Shown: positions 40,039-49,392, counted from the stretch's first letter. The stretch is 64,000 nucleotides of DNA from CAYSGX01 sp964518215 (GCA_964518215.1 CAZFFP010000002.1:1-64000); one strand, 5' to 3'. Program-made: numbers and translations. Notes: generated by a model from the letters alone, not told the origin.

Positions 40039-40235
40039 GCCTTTGCAACATTTCTTTAACTTTAATGTATGTTGGAATCGCACCACATACATGATTTGCT
40101 GTTTCCTGCGCTCTACGCTATCGCAATACTTTTTATCGAGTTATGTTCTGAGACGGTGGGCAATATTAAAACCGATGTTTAGTTTAACTATCGGGCTATA
40201 TCGTGAATAAAAATGCTTTTACAGTTTATTATGCC

Positions 40236-40243
40236 TACCTTTG
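40236..40243 (+). promoter_or_regulatory. -7 promoter box upstream of the RhlE-type helicase
   Basis: TACCTTTG matches the Bacteroidota -7 consensus TAnnTTTG exactly; a TTTT/TTTTAC -33-like stretch lies 19 bases upstream. It would give a leader of about 185 nt before the helicase. The 396-bp gap 40039-40434 holds nothing else certain; a T7 run at 40398-40404 follows a weak hairpin. Confidence 0.55.
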
Positions 40244-40434
40244 CACCGTATTACATGAATTAAACTACTCATTGTTGTTTTCGCCTCCGCGAAATTTTCC
40301 GCTCAATGCTTTCGGAAGTATTCCCTCCAAAAAATTAGAAGTTTAAACAGTAAACAAGACTCTTTCTCATACAGATCGGTGATGGAGAGCCTTTGTATTT
40401 TTTTGTCCGGTCTATAACCTTAATCATAATAAAA

Positions 40435-41766
40435 ATGTCGTTTGAAAAATTGAATTTAATCGAGCCTATCCTTCAGGCTTTAAAAACAGAAGGATACACT
40501 ACCCCCACACCTATTCAGTCGCAAGCCATTCCATTGGTGTTAGAAAGAAAAGATATTTTGGGCTGTGCGCAAACCGGCACCGGAAAAACAGCGGCATTTG
40601 CCATTCCTATTATACAATTGCTTTGTCAGGATAAAAATTTGGCTCCCGGCAAGCGCGTTATCAGAAGTTTGATTTTAACGCCTACCAGAGAATTAGCCAT
40701 TCAGATTGGTGAAAGTTTTGAGAACTATGGCAAAAACACCAACCTGAAATACAAAGTTATTTTTGGCGGAGTCAATCAGTTCAGTCAGGTAGAATCTTTG
40801 CGCTCGGGTATTGATGTTTTGATTGCAACACCCGGTCGTTTGCTCGATTTGATGAATCAGAAACATGTGCATCTGAACCATATTGAGTTCTTTGTTTTAG
40901 ACGAAGCCGACCGAATGCTCGACATGGGTTTTGTGCATGATGTGAAAAAAATCATTGCCAAACTTCCTTCGAAAAGACAATCGCTATTCTTTTCTGCCAC
41001 CATGCCTCCCGAAATTGTAACCCTTGCCGATACCATTTTGGTAAACCCTTCTAAAGTAGAAGTAACGCCCGTTTCGAGCACAGTGGATACTATTAATCAG
41101 GTAGTGTATTTTGTAGATAAAGAAAACAAAAGAAACCTGCTCATGGATGTGTTGAAAAACCAAAATATCGAGCGGGCATTAGTATTTACCCGCACCAAAC
41201 ATGGGGCAGATAAAGTGGCAAAAGACCTTTCTAAAAACGGTATTCAGGCACAAGCCATTCATGGCAACAAATCGCAAAATGCCCGTCAGCAGGCGCTCAA
41301 CAATTTCAAATCAAAACTCACTCGTGTATTGGTGGCTACCGATATTGCCGCTAGAGGTATTGATATTGATGAGTTGTCGCATGTAATTAATTACGAATTG
41401 CCCAATATTCCCGAATCGTATGTGCATCGTATCGGGCGCACCGGAAGAGCCGGAGCCAGCGGTATAGCCATTGCTTTCAGCGATGCTGAAGAAAAAGAAT
41501 ACCTGAAAGACATTCAGAAACTCATTGGCAAACAAATTCTAGTGATGGACGACCATGCTTATCCTTTAATGAATCATACTGTTGTGAAAGCCGCAGCCAG
41601 ACAGCAACGTCCGCCCAGAAATTCGGGAAACAGAAATGGATTTGGCAGAAGCGAACAAAAAACCTACGCAACAGCCGGAGATTTTTCAAGGAATAATGAA
41701 AAACCCAATACTTTCAAACCCAAGAAAAAATCGTGGTTTGGCGAAAAGAGAGCCGCCAGAGGATAA
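40435..41766 (+). CDS. DEAD-box ATP-dependent RNA helicase, RhlE type
   Basis: 443 aa from ATG at 40435 (an in-frame upstream ATG at 40393 adds 14 hydrophobic residues not typical of the family). All helicase motifs are present: Q motif (PTPIQSQAIP), I (AQTGTGKTAA), Ia (PTRELAIQ), II (DEAD, in VLDEADRMLDMGF), III (SAT), V (ATDIAARGID) and VI (HRIGRTGRAG). The Arg/Gly/Asn-rich C-terminal tail (RQQRPPRNSGNRNGFG) is RhlE-like and binds RNA. Role: RNA unwinding in ribosome maturation and cold growth. Followed by a clear terminator. Confidence 0.95.
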   Translation: MSFEKLNLIEPILQALKTEGYTTPTPIQSQAIPLVLERKDILGCAQTGTGKTAAFAIPIIQLLCQDKNLAPGKRVIRSLILTPTRELAIQIGESFENYGKNTNLKYKVIFGGVNQFSQVESLRSGIDVLIATPGRLLDLMNQKHVHLNHIEFFVLDEADRMLDMGFVHDVKKIIAKLPSKRQSLFFSATMPPEIVTLADTILVNPSKVEVTPVSSTVDTINQVVYFVDKENKRNLLMDVLKNQNIERALVFTRTKHGADKVAKDLSKNGIQAQAIHGNKSQNARQQALNNFKSKLTRVLVATDIAARGIDIDELSHVINYELPNIPESYVHRIGRTGRAGASGIAIAFSDAEEKEYLKDIQKLIGKQILVMDDHAYPLMNHTVVKAAARQQRPPRNSGNRNGFGRSEQKTYATAGDFSRNNEKPNTFKPKKKSWFGEKRAARG

Positions 41767-41802
41767 TTTCTGAAATTATCATCCACCTAAAATAGCGCCC
41801 AT

Positions 41803-41842
41803 ACCCGCAAGACAACTTTAAAAATCTTGCGGGTTTGTTTTT
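41803..41842 (+). terminator. Rho-independent terminator of the helicase gene
   Basis: ACCCGCAAGA (41803-41812) pairs with TCTTGCGGGT (41825-41834), a 10-bp stem, followed by TTGTTTTT. Confidence 0.9.
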
Positions 41843-42076
41843 GCTGAAAAGTAAGGGGCAACAAACAGTTTCTCTTTCAATCAAAACAATGGCGCACGAG
41901 CCTCTCCCCTTTTCTAGGGGGGATTGCCCGAAGGGCGAGGGGGATAATGTTATCCTAACCAATGATAGCATGAAAAAACAATAAGACGTAATAAGTTCAG
42001 GTTGCAGTATTGGAAAAAGCATGGCTACACGCTCGTAGCGGATGTTTCAAAAGCGATGATAGTTTTCTGCCTATAC
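41843..42076. repeat. Convergent gap with a CCCCTT/AGGGG-type repeat
   Basis: The core at 41901-41944 (CCTCTCCCCTTTTCTAGG, then GATTGCCCGAAGGGCGAGG) resembles short GC-rich repeats common between genes in Bacteroidota, with an internal GCCCGAAGGGC palindrome. No gene is supported in this stretch. Confidence 0.4.
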
Positions 42077-42901
42077 CTACGACTTATTAAACAAATGAAC
42101 ATCGCGCTGAGGGAAAGGAATGCTGATGCCTTTTTCATCGAAGGTAAGTTTCACTTTTTCTTGCAGTTCGTGATACAGGCTCCAATAGTCGGCACTATTG
42201 CACCAAGATTTTACAATAATATTTACCGAACTGTCACCAAGGTCTTGCACGCCAATTACCGTTGCGGGGTCTTTCAAAATGCGGGCATCATTATCATAAA
42301 TGCTTTTCAGAATTTCTTTTGCTGCAGGAATATTATCGCCATAGCTAATGCCAAAAATTAAGTCTAATCGTCTTTCCGCATGAGCGGAAAAATTCTTAAT
42401 GCTGCCATTTGAAAGGGCACCGTTGGGAATAATAATTCGCTGACCGTGGGGCGTTTTCAAAATGGTGTAGATAATATCAATTTTTTCTACCGAGCCAAGG
42501 AAGCCTTGCGCCTCAATAAAATCATCTATTTTAAAAGGACGAAAAACCAATATTAATACGCCTCCTGCAAAATTTGCCAGGCTGCCTTGCAACGATAAGC
42601 CAATAGCCAAGCCCGCGGCACCTAAAACAGCAATGAAAGAAGTAGTTTCAATGCCTACCATAGAGGCAACACTAATCAGCAGCAATACTTTTAAAATGAT
42701 ACCCGAAAGTTTTTGTAAAAATTGTTTTAAGGATTCGTCTAAATTGCTTTTGTCCATATTGGTTTTCATTACCCGCATCACCATTTTAATCATCCACCAA
42801 CCAATGGCTAATACAAATAAAGCAGCAATAATATTCAGGCCGTATTTAATCCCCAGCTCCATAAATTTTTCTAAAAGATTGCTGAATTCTTTTTCTCCCA
42901 T
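42077..42901 (-). CDS. Small-conductance mechanosensitive channel, MscS family
   Basis: 274 aa, MscS-sized. Three membrane helices (residues ~16-36, 55-80, 85-105); the pore-lining TM3 is Gly/Ala-rich (AVLGAAGLAIGLSLQGSLANFAGG), then the beta domain (GFLGSVEKIDIIYT, then GQRIIIPNGALSNGSIKNFS) and the alpha/beta C-terminal domain ending ISIPFPQRDVHL. Opens on membrane tension to release solutes after hypo-osmotic shock. Monocistronic with its own promoter; converges with the helicase gene. Confidence 0.95.
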   Translation of the reverse strand: MGEKEFSNLLEKFMELGIKYGLNIIAALFVLAIGWWMIKMVMRVMKTNMDKSNLDESLKQFLQKLSGIILKVLLLISVASMVGIETTSFIAVLGAAGLAIGLSLQGSLANFAGGVLILVFRPFKIDDFIEAQGFLGSVEKIDIIYTILKTPHGQRIIIPNGALSNGSIKNFSAHAERRLDLIFGISYGDNIPAAKEILKSIYDNDARILKDPATVIGVQDLGDSSVNIIVKSWCNSADYWSLYHELQEKVKLTFDEKGISIPFPQRDVHLFNKS

Positions 42902-42933
42902 GACTTTAGATTTTTTGTGTGGCGTTTAAATTA

Positions 42934-42941
42934 CAAAGATA
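42934..42941 (-). promoter_or_regulatory. -7 promoter box of the MscS gene
   Basis: TATCTTTG on the minus strand matches TAnnTTTG exactly, 33 bases before the start codon. Confidence 0.6.
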
Positions 42942-43202
42942 AATTTAAGTGGTTTTGAATGTTCCTTTCGATTTACATGTGCTATGAAATATTATTGCCC
43001 ACAAAGGCGCGAAGAAAAGAAGAAGTGGTGGATGAAGTTGAAGGCTCTGTTGGTTAAGGCGGGCAATTAGTGAGCAAGTTGCCAATTCTGTATGGCATAG
43101 CTGCAGACTTTTGCCGGTATAAGGAATTAAAAAATAAAGCATTTATTTTTTCCAAAGTCGTTCAAATTGCAGACCTTTATTTTTAATCAGATAATCTGCC
43201 AC
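42942..43202. repeat. Gap with left copy of a 30-bp direct repeat (43009-43043)
   Basis: GAAGAAAAGAAGAAGTGGTG followed by GATGAAGTTG at 43011-43040 recurs with few changes at 45016-45044, flanking the SGNH/alpha-beta hydrolase pair. The rest of the ~300-bp gap before 43203 shows no gene; the promoter of the SGNH gene should lie near 43140-43190. Confidence 0.45.
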
Positions 43203-43916
43203 ATGCAATTTGTCCCACATCAATTAAAACCTGTATTAAAAATCTCTCTTGCCATCAATCTTCTCATGGTTGTTGGCATCTTGTATATAGCAGTCAATGG
43301 AAAATATCATGTCAAGCAATTCTTTTTTAAAAATGTAATAGAAGTTCGCCATCAGCAAAAACTTTCAATGTTTCGGGCTTGCCCGGAAACGAAAGGAGCC
43401 ATTATATTTCTCGGCAACAGCATTATCGAGGGAGGTAACTGGAATGAGTTATTTCCCGAAAAATCTATTCTAAATAGAGGTATTGGTGGTGATGTTACTG
43501 CAGGTGTTTTAGCTCGATTAGATGAAATTGTGAGGCATGAGCCATCGAAACTTTTCATCTGCATAGGCACCAACGATATTGCAAAAGGCCTGGATATACC
43601 CACTATCATCGCCAACTACAAGTCAATTATTGAAACAGTAAGACAACAATCGCCCGTAACAGAAATTTATGTGCAGTCGGTTTTACCGGTGGGCAAAAAA
43701 GTATTCACCGGGCATGATAACGAAAAAAATCTGCTCCTCAACGAGGCATTGCAGAAACTATGTACCAAACAAAACATCATCTATATAGACATTCATGCCG
43801 AAATGATAGATACCAATGGTTACCTCAACCGAGCATACACCAACGATAATTTACATCTGATGGGAGAGGCTTATCTTTTATGGAAAAATAAAATTGAAAA
43901 CCATCTGAACGAATGA
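43203..43916 (+). CDS. SGNH/GDSL-family hydrolase, membrane-anchored
   Basis: 237 aa from ATG at 43203. An N-terminal hydrophobic segment (residues ~10-30) anchors it in the membrane. SGNH blocks: Ser73 in LGNSIIEGGNW, Gly in NRGIGGD (~94), Asn124 in IGTNDI, and Asp215/His218 in NDNLHLMG. Such enzymes de-acylate sugars, phospholipids or cell-wall polymers; the fold resembles PAF-acetylhydrolase/TesA types. Substrate unknown. Overlaps the next gene by ATGA. Confidence 0.9.
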   Translation: MQFVPHQLKPVLKISLAINLLMVVGILYIAVNGKYHVKQFFFKNVIEVRHQQKLSMFRACPETKGAIIFLGNSIIEGGNWNELFPEKSILNRGIGGDVTAGVLARLDEIVRHEPSKLFICIGTNDIAKGLDIPTIIANYKSIIETVRQQSPVTEIYVQSVLPVGKKVFTGHDNEKNLLLNEALQKLCTKQNIIYIDIHAEMIDTNGYLNRAYTNDNLHLMGEAYLLWKNKIENHLNE

Positions 43917-44911
43917 AAAAACTATTTTCGCTACTCACAGCACTCTTGTTGTTTATTCTGAAAATTAATGCTCAACAAACAGGCGATTTTATCATTGCTT
44001 TTGCCAGCAATGACACTCTGCTAGGTAATGATTCAGTGCGCATACATTTTCATGTTCCGGCTTCCTATCAGCCGGGCGCTGCGGCAAAACTTATAGTGGG
44101 GCTTCATGGCATTGGTAACCCACAAACCCCGGAACAGATACGTAATTATCTTTCTGAAACAGGCGATAGTATTGATGCTATTATTGCCTGCCCCGCACCT
44201 TATTTGGGAAATCTGCTTAAAACAAGCGTGGTGATTAATCTTACGATTGATTCGGTAAAGGCATGGTATAATATGGATACCAACTCGATTTACATTGCCG
44301 GATACTCAGCCGGAAGTGATATGGCAGCACAATATCTTTTGAATGAGCCGGCTCATAGGGTGAAAGGTTTGATTTGGTTTGCACCCGGCTTCTTTTATGA
44401 GCCTAACCTCTCGGAACAACTTAGTTTTCCACCAACCTGTTTGTGCTTTGGCAGCGAAGATCCTGTATCGAATCTTTTAGGGCAAGTTACTTCAATAATT
44501 GACAGCTTTGATAATAGTCCGTTCCAATTGTTTTTCAATGAAATAGAAGGCGTGGACCACACAATGGAATTTGCGGGGTTTACCAAAGAAATGTTGGAGT
44601 GTGTGCGGTTTATAAACGACCCCGACAATTTTGTTCCCGATGAACCCATAGCAAGTGTTAATGCACTTAATGAAAATAAAATGTTTAAAGTTTATCCCAA
44701 CCCAACCAACAGCAAATTGATTATAGACTGGGAATCAGTAGAAGAAACAGCAATGTTTAAATTATTTGATTTAACAGGCAATTTATTGATACATGGAACA
44801 ATAACCCCGAAACAAACAATTGATTTAAGCAATCAGCAACAGGGAATTTATTTTATTCATCTCACCACAGCAAAACACAGTGCAACGACAAAGATATTTA
44901 TAGCGCATTAG
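43913..44911 (+). CDS. Secreted alpha/beta hydrolase with T9SS C-terminal domain
   Basis: 332 aa. Signal peptide (MKKLFSLLTALLLFILKINA), then an alpha/beta-hydrolase domain with nucleophile Ser132 in the GYSAG elbow, probable Asp183 (GSEDPV) and His216 (GVDHTMEF). Residues ~257-332 form a type A T9SS sorting domain (FKVYPNPTNSKLIIDW, LFDLTGNL, GIYFIHLTT), so the enzyme is exported across the outer membrane. Probably a feruloyl-esterase or polyester-hydrolase-like enzyme. Translationally coupled to the SGNH gene: the two may act on one substrate at the surface. Confidence 0.88.
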   Translation: MKKLFSLLTALLLFILKINAQQTGDFIIAFASNDTLLGNDSVRIHFHVPASYQPGAAAKLIVGLHGIGNPQTPEQIRNYLSETGDSIDAIIACPAPYLGNLLKTSVVINLTIDSVKAWYNMDTNSIYIAGYSAGSDMAAQYLLNEPAHRVKGLIWFAPGFFYEPNLSEQLSFPPTCLCFGSEDPVSNLLGQVTSIIDSFDNSPFQLFFNEIEGVDHTMEFAGFTKEMLECVRFINDPDNFVPDEPIASVNALNENKMFKVYPNPTNSKLIIDWESVEETAMFKLFDLTGNLLIHGTITPKQTIDLSNQQQGIYFIHLTTAKHSATTKIFIAH

Positions 44912-45010
44912 TTGGGTTCTCTATTTGATGCTGCCTTTTAACTGCTTACCTCGAAATCTTGGAATTTGTTTATCTCTGATGCTGATAACCGGGCAGCGAG
45001 GCATGGGTTA

Positions 45011-45048
45011 GGCGTAAGGAAAAGAAGGAGTGGTGGATGAGGTTGGTG
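45011..45048. repeat. Right copy of direct repeat flanking the hydrolase pair
   Basis: GGAAAAGAAGGAGTGGTGGA followed by TGAGGTTG, about 85 percent identical to 43011-43040 by eye, same orientation, 2 kb apart. Confidence 0.45.
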
Positions 45049-45090
45049 TTTATGACTATTAGGGCTGTAGCTTTAAAGCTATTAATTAAA

Positions 45091-45098
45091 TACCTTTA
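45091..45098 (+). promoter_or_regulatory. -7-like box immediately before the methyltransferase start
   Basis: TACCTTTA is one base off TAnnTTTG and ends 5 bases before the ATG at 45104, which would make the transcript leaderless. Confidence 0.4.
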
Positions 45099-45103
45099 CA
45101 ACT

Positions 45104-46300
45104 ATGGAAAACACATTGCCCGAAGGCGATTTCAGGCTTATTGCCAAAACTATTTTCGGTTTGGAAGAAGTGCTTGCCAATGAGCTGAAAAAAATGGGCG
45201 CAAGAGAAGTAGAAGGACTCAACCGTGCCGTAAGTTTTGTTGGCGACTTAGGCATGATATACAAAAGCAATCTTTGCCTCAGAACCGCTCTGAGAATTTT
45301 GGTTCCCATCAATCAATTTGAGGTGAGCAATGAAGACAGTTTGTATGAAGGTGTAAAAGCCATTAACTGGGAAGATTATATGGATGTAAACGACACCTTA
45401 GCCATAGATTGCACTCTGAATACCCACCTGTTTAATCACTCGCAATACATATCGCAAAAAGCGAAAGATGCCATTGCCGACCAGTTTAAAGAAAAACACA
45501 ACAAACGCCCTAGTGTAGATTTAGACAAGCCTACCCTTCGTATTCAAATTCACATTTACAATACCACTTGCAGCGTGGCATTAGACAGCTCGGGCGAAAG
45601 TTTGCACAAGCGTGGTTACAGAGACAAAACCAACCTTGCACCCATTAACGAAGTGTTGGCAGCAGGATTGATATTGCTTTCCGGCTGGACCCAACGCAAC
45701 ACTTTTATTGACCCCATGTGTGGCTCGGGCACTATACTTATCGAGGCAGCATTATTAGCTGCTAATATTCCCCCCGGATACTATAAAGAAGATTTTGGCT
45801 TTATGCGTTGGCAACGTTTTTTGGCTTTCAGTGAAGATTTGTGGAACACTATTTATGATGCCGCTGTAAGCAAAATTTCTTCTGAAACACCAAAAATATT
45901 GGGTGGTGAAATTTCGCACAACGTAGCCCGTAAAGGCAAACAAAACGTGAAGTTAGCCAAGGTGGAAGATATGGTGCATATTCGCGAATGCGATATTAAA
46001 GATTTTGAAGCCCCCGAAGGCGGTGGCGTAGTCATTATTAACCCTCCTTATGGCGAGCGCATGGATAAAGACGATATAAACGCCTTATATAAAAGCATTG
46101 GCGACACATTTAAGCAACGTTTTTCAGGTTATGATTGCTGGGTAATAAGTTCCAACATGGAAGCACTGAAACATATAGGACTCCGCCCCTCGAGAAAAAT
46201 TCAGATATACAACGGACCATTGGAGTGCCGCTTTATGAAATACGAAATGTATAGAGGCACTAAGAAACTTCATAAGCTGGTAGATAAAGGAGAAGAGTAG
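45104..46300 (+). CDS. THUMP-domain class I rRNA methyltransferase (RlmL N-terminal half type)
   Basis: 398 aa. THUMP RNA-binding domain (~45-160), then the Rossmann methyltransferase with SAM motif DPMCGSGTILIEAALLAANI (~207-226) and catalytic motif IV NPPYGERMD (~307-315), the N2-guanine type. It matches the N-terminal methyltransferase of E. coli RlmL (23S rRNA m2G2445) and the stand-alone YpsC type; the RlmK half is absent. Monocistronic. Confidence 0.92.
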   Translation: MENTLPEGDFRLIAKTIFGLEEVLANELKKMGAREVEGLNRAVSFVGDLGMIYKSNLCLRTALRILVPINQFEVSNEDSLYEGVKAINWEDYMDVNDTLAIDCTLNTHLFNHSQYISQKAKDAIADQFKEKHNKRPSVDLDKPTLRIQIHIYNTTCSVALDSSGESLHKRGYRDKTNLAPINEVLAAGLILLSGWTQRNTFIDPMCGSGTILIEAALLAANIPPGYYKEDFGFMRWQRFLAFSEDLWNTIYDAAVSKISSETPKILGGEISHNVARKGKQNVKLAKVEDMVHIRECDIKDFEAPEGGGVVIINPPYGERMDKDDINALYKSIGDTFKQRFSGYDCWVISSNMEALKHIGLRPSRKIQIYNGPLECRFMKYEMYRGTKKLHKLVDKGEE

Positions 46301-46519
46301 TTGTTTGTGAAATTTTACAGGAAAATTGTTGCGCGCACGCTACAAAATATTACAAATTCTGATCAGCTCCATTTATGGAAAAACGCACATAAACGAAATG
46401 TTTCAGCAACCTCAATTACATCATCTCACAGAACAGAATCATAACCATTTGAAAATGAAGGATTAATAACGCAACACTAATGGTTTTGAATATTTTCTTT
46501 CAGAAAAAATTGATGTTTG

Positions 46520-47830
46520 CTAATTCCTGCCTTTCAAAGCTCTTTGATACACCTCCATTGTTCTGTGACGGGTAATGCTGCGATCAATCATGGGTGGCGG
46601 ATAATCAAGCGTGTCCAATTCAGGAACCCATTGACGAATGTATTTTATTTCGGAGTCGAATTTTTTGGCTTGTTCATTCGGATTGAAAATTCTGAAATAA
46701 GGCGCGGCATCTACCCCCGTGCCTGCCGCCCATTGCCAACCTCCATTGTTGGAGGCAAGCTCGAAGTCTAAAAGTTTTTGCGCGAAATAGGCTTCGCCCC
46801 AGCGCCAGTCAATCAATAAATCTTTGGTGAGAAAACTTGCCACAACCATGCGCACCCGATTATGCATGTAGCCCGTAGCGTTCAGTTCTCTCATGCCTGC
46901 ATCCACTAAAGGGAAACCGGTTTTTCCTGCGCACCATTTCTGAAAATGTTCTTCGTTGTTGAGCCATTCAATATTATCGTATTCTTTTCTGAAAGCTTGT
47001 TTTGTTACCTGCGGAAAATGCCACAACACCGATTGATAAAATTCGCGCCAAATGAGCTCGTCAAAAAATTTTTCGCTGTGCTGTTTAGCCTGTCGCATGA
47101 GTTGGCGAATACTTACTGTTCCGAAACGCAAATGCACACTGATGCGCGAAGTACCCTGAAGTGCGGGAAAATCCCTCTGCTCTTTATATTTCTTCATTAA
47201 TTCTTCCGAAACATTTTCGGCAGGAAAAGAAATAGAAGTAGGGTGAAAACCCATTTGCTCTAAAGCCATTATTTCGGGTGCATTCCATTTAAAAAAATGA
47301 TGGAAATAATTTTCGCAGGCATAACTGCTCAAATAAAAATCGTTGCATTTCGCTTTCCATTTTTTGCTGTAAGGAGTAAACACCGTGTAGGGTGTGCCAT
47401 CATCTTTCAGCACTTCATTTTTTTCAAAAATCACATGGTCTTTGAGCGTGTGTAACGTTGCGCCATGTGAAGCAAGTAAGTCGGCAATATTTTTATCTCG
47501 CTGTAAGGAGTAAGGCTCGTAATCGTGCGAAGCAAAAACTTCAGAAACATCATATTCTTCCAAAATAGTTTTCCAAATTTCCTCCGGAAAACCGTAATAC
47601 ACTTTTATGCCGCTACCCATTTGTTGCAGTTGGCTTTGCATATCCGTAACGGCTCGATGAATAAAATGCACCCGAGCATCCTTGCGGTCTTCTAATTGGT
47701 CTAAAATATTTCTGTCGAAAATAAAAACAGGCAATACCGGACCATTGCTTTTGAGCGCCTGGTAAAGGGCGGCATTATCGAACAACCGGAAGTCGCGCCT
47801 GAACCAGCAAATATTAACTTGTTGTTTCAT
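46520..47830 (-). CDS. Deoxyribodipyrimidine photolyase/cryptochrome family
   Basis: 436 aa from ATG at 47830; the 7 residues upstream (MACCNNS) are not typical and the family begins VNICWFRRDFRLFDN. N-terminal alpha/beta antenna domain (1-130) and C-terminal FAD domain with WREFYQSVLWHFP, NATGYMHNRVRMVVASF and DWRWGEAYFAQKL, then DFELASNNGGWQWAAGTG, all diagnostic of CPD photolyases. Repairs UV dimers in DNA with blue light. Shares strand with bioA, 57 bp downstream, but no functional link is evident. Confidence 0.93.
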   Translation of the reverse strand: MKQQVNICWFRRDFRLFDNAALYQALKSNGPVLPVFIFDRNILDQLEDRKDARVHFIHRAVTDMQSQLQQMGSGIKVYYGFPEEIWKTILEEYDVSEVFASHDYEPYSLQRDKNIADLLASHGATLHTLKDHVIFEKNEVLKDDGTPYTVFTPYSKKWKAKCNDFYLSSYACENYFHHFFKWNAPEIMALEQMGFHPTSISFPAENVSEELMKKYKEQRDFPALQGTSRISVHLRFGTVSIRQLMRQAKQHSEKFFDELIWREFYQSVLWHFPQVTKQAFRKEYDNIEWLNNEEHFQKWCAGKTGFPLVDAGMRELNATGYMHNRVRMVVASFLTKDLLIDWRWGEAYFAQKLLDFELASNNGGWQWAAGTGVDAAPYFRIFNPNEQAKKFDSEIKYIRQWVPELDTLDYPPPMIDRSITRHRTMEVYQRALKGRN

Positions 47831-47887
47831 AGAGTTGTTACAACAAGCCAAAGCAAAAAAAGTTATGGAACTGAAAAATTAAAACGC

Positions 47888-49165
47888 TTAATGGTTTTGC
47901 AGCCAAAGCTCAACCGTTGCATACACTTCGTTGAGTTGTTCTTCGGAAATGCAATAAGGAGGCATGATGTAAATAGTGTTTCCCAATGGGCGCAACAATA
48001 TTCCCTTTTCAATAAAAAAATTATAAATGGCATCTCTTTCCTGATGAAAATAAGAACGCTCATCAGCTGACTGATAGTCGAAAGCCAATATGGTTCCCCG
48101 GTGCCTGATGTTATGAGCGTTGGAATATTTTTCGAGCCGTTTTACAAATGTAATGTGCGCCTGTTGAATCAAAGCCACTCCGTTGCAGGTTTCATCTTTT
48201 TCAAATAAATCGAGACTCGCCAACGCAGCTGCACAAGCCACCGGATTGGCGGTGTAGGAGTGTCCGTGAAAAAAAGTTTTCATGCGGTCATCGCTCCAAA
48301 AGGCAAGGTAAATTTCTTTGGTGCAGGAAGTTACGCTCAGCGGCATGGTGCCTCCGGTAATTCCTTTAGACAAACAAACTATATCGGGCGATGTTTGGAG
48401 ATAATCTGTAGCAAACATTTTTCCGGTGCGGGCAAAGCCGGTCATTACTTCATCGGCAATACACAACACGTTGTATGTTTTGCAAAGTTTCAGCAAGGTT
48501 TCCAGAGCTTCAGGCTCGTGCATGACCATGCCTACTGCACCCTGCACTAATGGCTCAAAAATAAATGCGGCTGTTTGGTTTTCTTTCAGAATATTTTCAA
48601 GCTGTTCGGCAGCAGATGCTTCACTTCCCGCAACAGGCGCATCAATAAAACGAACATCGAACAATTGTTGAGCGAAAGGCTGCGTGTAAACGGAGCGTCC
48701 GCTCACCGACATAGCACCAAACGTGTCGCCATGATAAGCGTTATTAAACGCCACTATATTTTGCTTTTCAAAGCCACGGTTGAACCAATACTGAAATGCC
48801 ATTTTTACCGCCACTTCCACGGCAGTAGAGCCGTTGTCGGAATAAAATATTTTCGACTGATTTTCGGGCAGCAGTTTCAGCAATCGTTCTGCCAATTGCA
48901 CTGCAGGCTCATGCGTAAACCCCGCGAATATTACATGCTCTAAGGTTTGCAGTTGCTCGAAAACTCTATGTGCAATATACGGGTGTGCATGTCCGTGAAT
49001 ATTCACCCACCACGATGAAATAGCATCTATGTATTTCTTCCCCGACTCATCGAACAGATATACTCCCTCACCTTTTACAATCGGAATGGAATGGGCATAC
49101 AATTTCATTTGTGTGAAAGGATGCCAAACCGATTGGAGGTCGCGTTGCTGAAGGGTGGGTTTCAT
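47888..49165 (-). CDS. bioA: Adenosylmethionine-8-amino-7-oxononanoate aminotransferase
   Basis: 425 aa, class III aminotransferase that makes DAPA in biotin synthesis using SAM as amino donor. BioA-specific features: VWHPFTQMKL near the N-terminus and ISSWWVNIHGHAHP (~50-63); PLP-binding Asp in IADEVMTGFARTG, Lys in SKGITGGTMPLSVT, and HGHSYTANPVACAAA. Other bio genes are not in the window. Its own promoter lies upstream at 49206. Confidence 0.95.
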   Translation of the reverse strand: MKPTLQQRDLQSVWHPFTQMKLYAHSIPIVKGEGVYLFDESGKKYIDAISSWWVNIHGHAHPYIAHRVFEQLQTLEHVIFAGFTHEPAVQLAERLLKLLPENQSKIFYSDNGSTAVEVAVKMAFQYWFNRGFEKQNIVAFNNAYHGDTFGAMSVSGRSVYTQPFAQQLFDVRFIDAPVAGSEASAAEQLENILKENQTAAFIFEPLVQGAVGMVMHEPEALETLLKLCKTYNVLCIADEVMTGFARTGKMFATDYLQTSPDIVCLSKGITGGTMPLSVTSCTKEIYLAFWSDDRMKTFFHGHSYTANPVACAAALASLDLFEKDETCNGVALIQQAHITFVKRLEKYSNAHNIRHRGTILAFDYQSADERSYFHQERDAIYNFFIEKGILLRPLGNTIYIMPPYCISEEQLNEVYATVELWLQNH

Positions 49166-49205
49166 GCGTTGATCATCGGAAAATTTAAAAGAGCCGAATC
49201 GGGGA

Positions 49206-49213
49206 CAAACATA
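49206..49213 (-). promoter_or_regulatory. -7 promoter box of bioA
   Basis: TATGTTTG (minus) matches TAnnTTTG, with TTTTG 21 bases upstream as the -33 element, 41 bases before the bioA start. Confidence 0.6.
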
Positions 49214-49354
49214 ATAATTAAGCTATTACAGCAAAATAAAACCAAATATTTTTCAAAATAGATTGTCATCTGATAGTAGCTGACACTACGAGGAGGTTTC
49301 TGGCTCCTTTATTATTAAATATAATGAGGAGATAAAGGTGGTCGAAACCAAAAT

Positions 49355-49392
49355 GTGTGAATGATGTAAGAATAATTTGAAATTATATAACG
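49355..49392 (+). promoter_or_regulatory. Bipartite envelope-regulon motif, copy A
   Basis: GTGTGAATGATGTAA, 18 bases, TAACG, ending 47 bases before the desaturase start. The AATTATATAACG end is also shared with copy C at the same distance. Confidence 0.7.

Noticed and set aside
41714..42022. 102-codon minus-strand frame after the helicase
   Set aside because: It spans the terminator and a GC-rich repeat and has no protein-like features.
46414..46431. A further half-site like the bipartite motif (minus strand TGTGAGATGATGTAA)
   Set aside because: It has a one-base insertion, no TAAC at 18 bases, and does not face a gene start.
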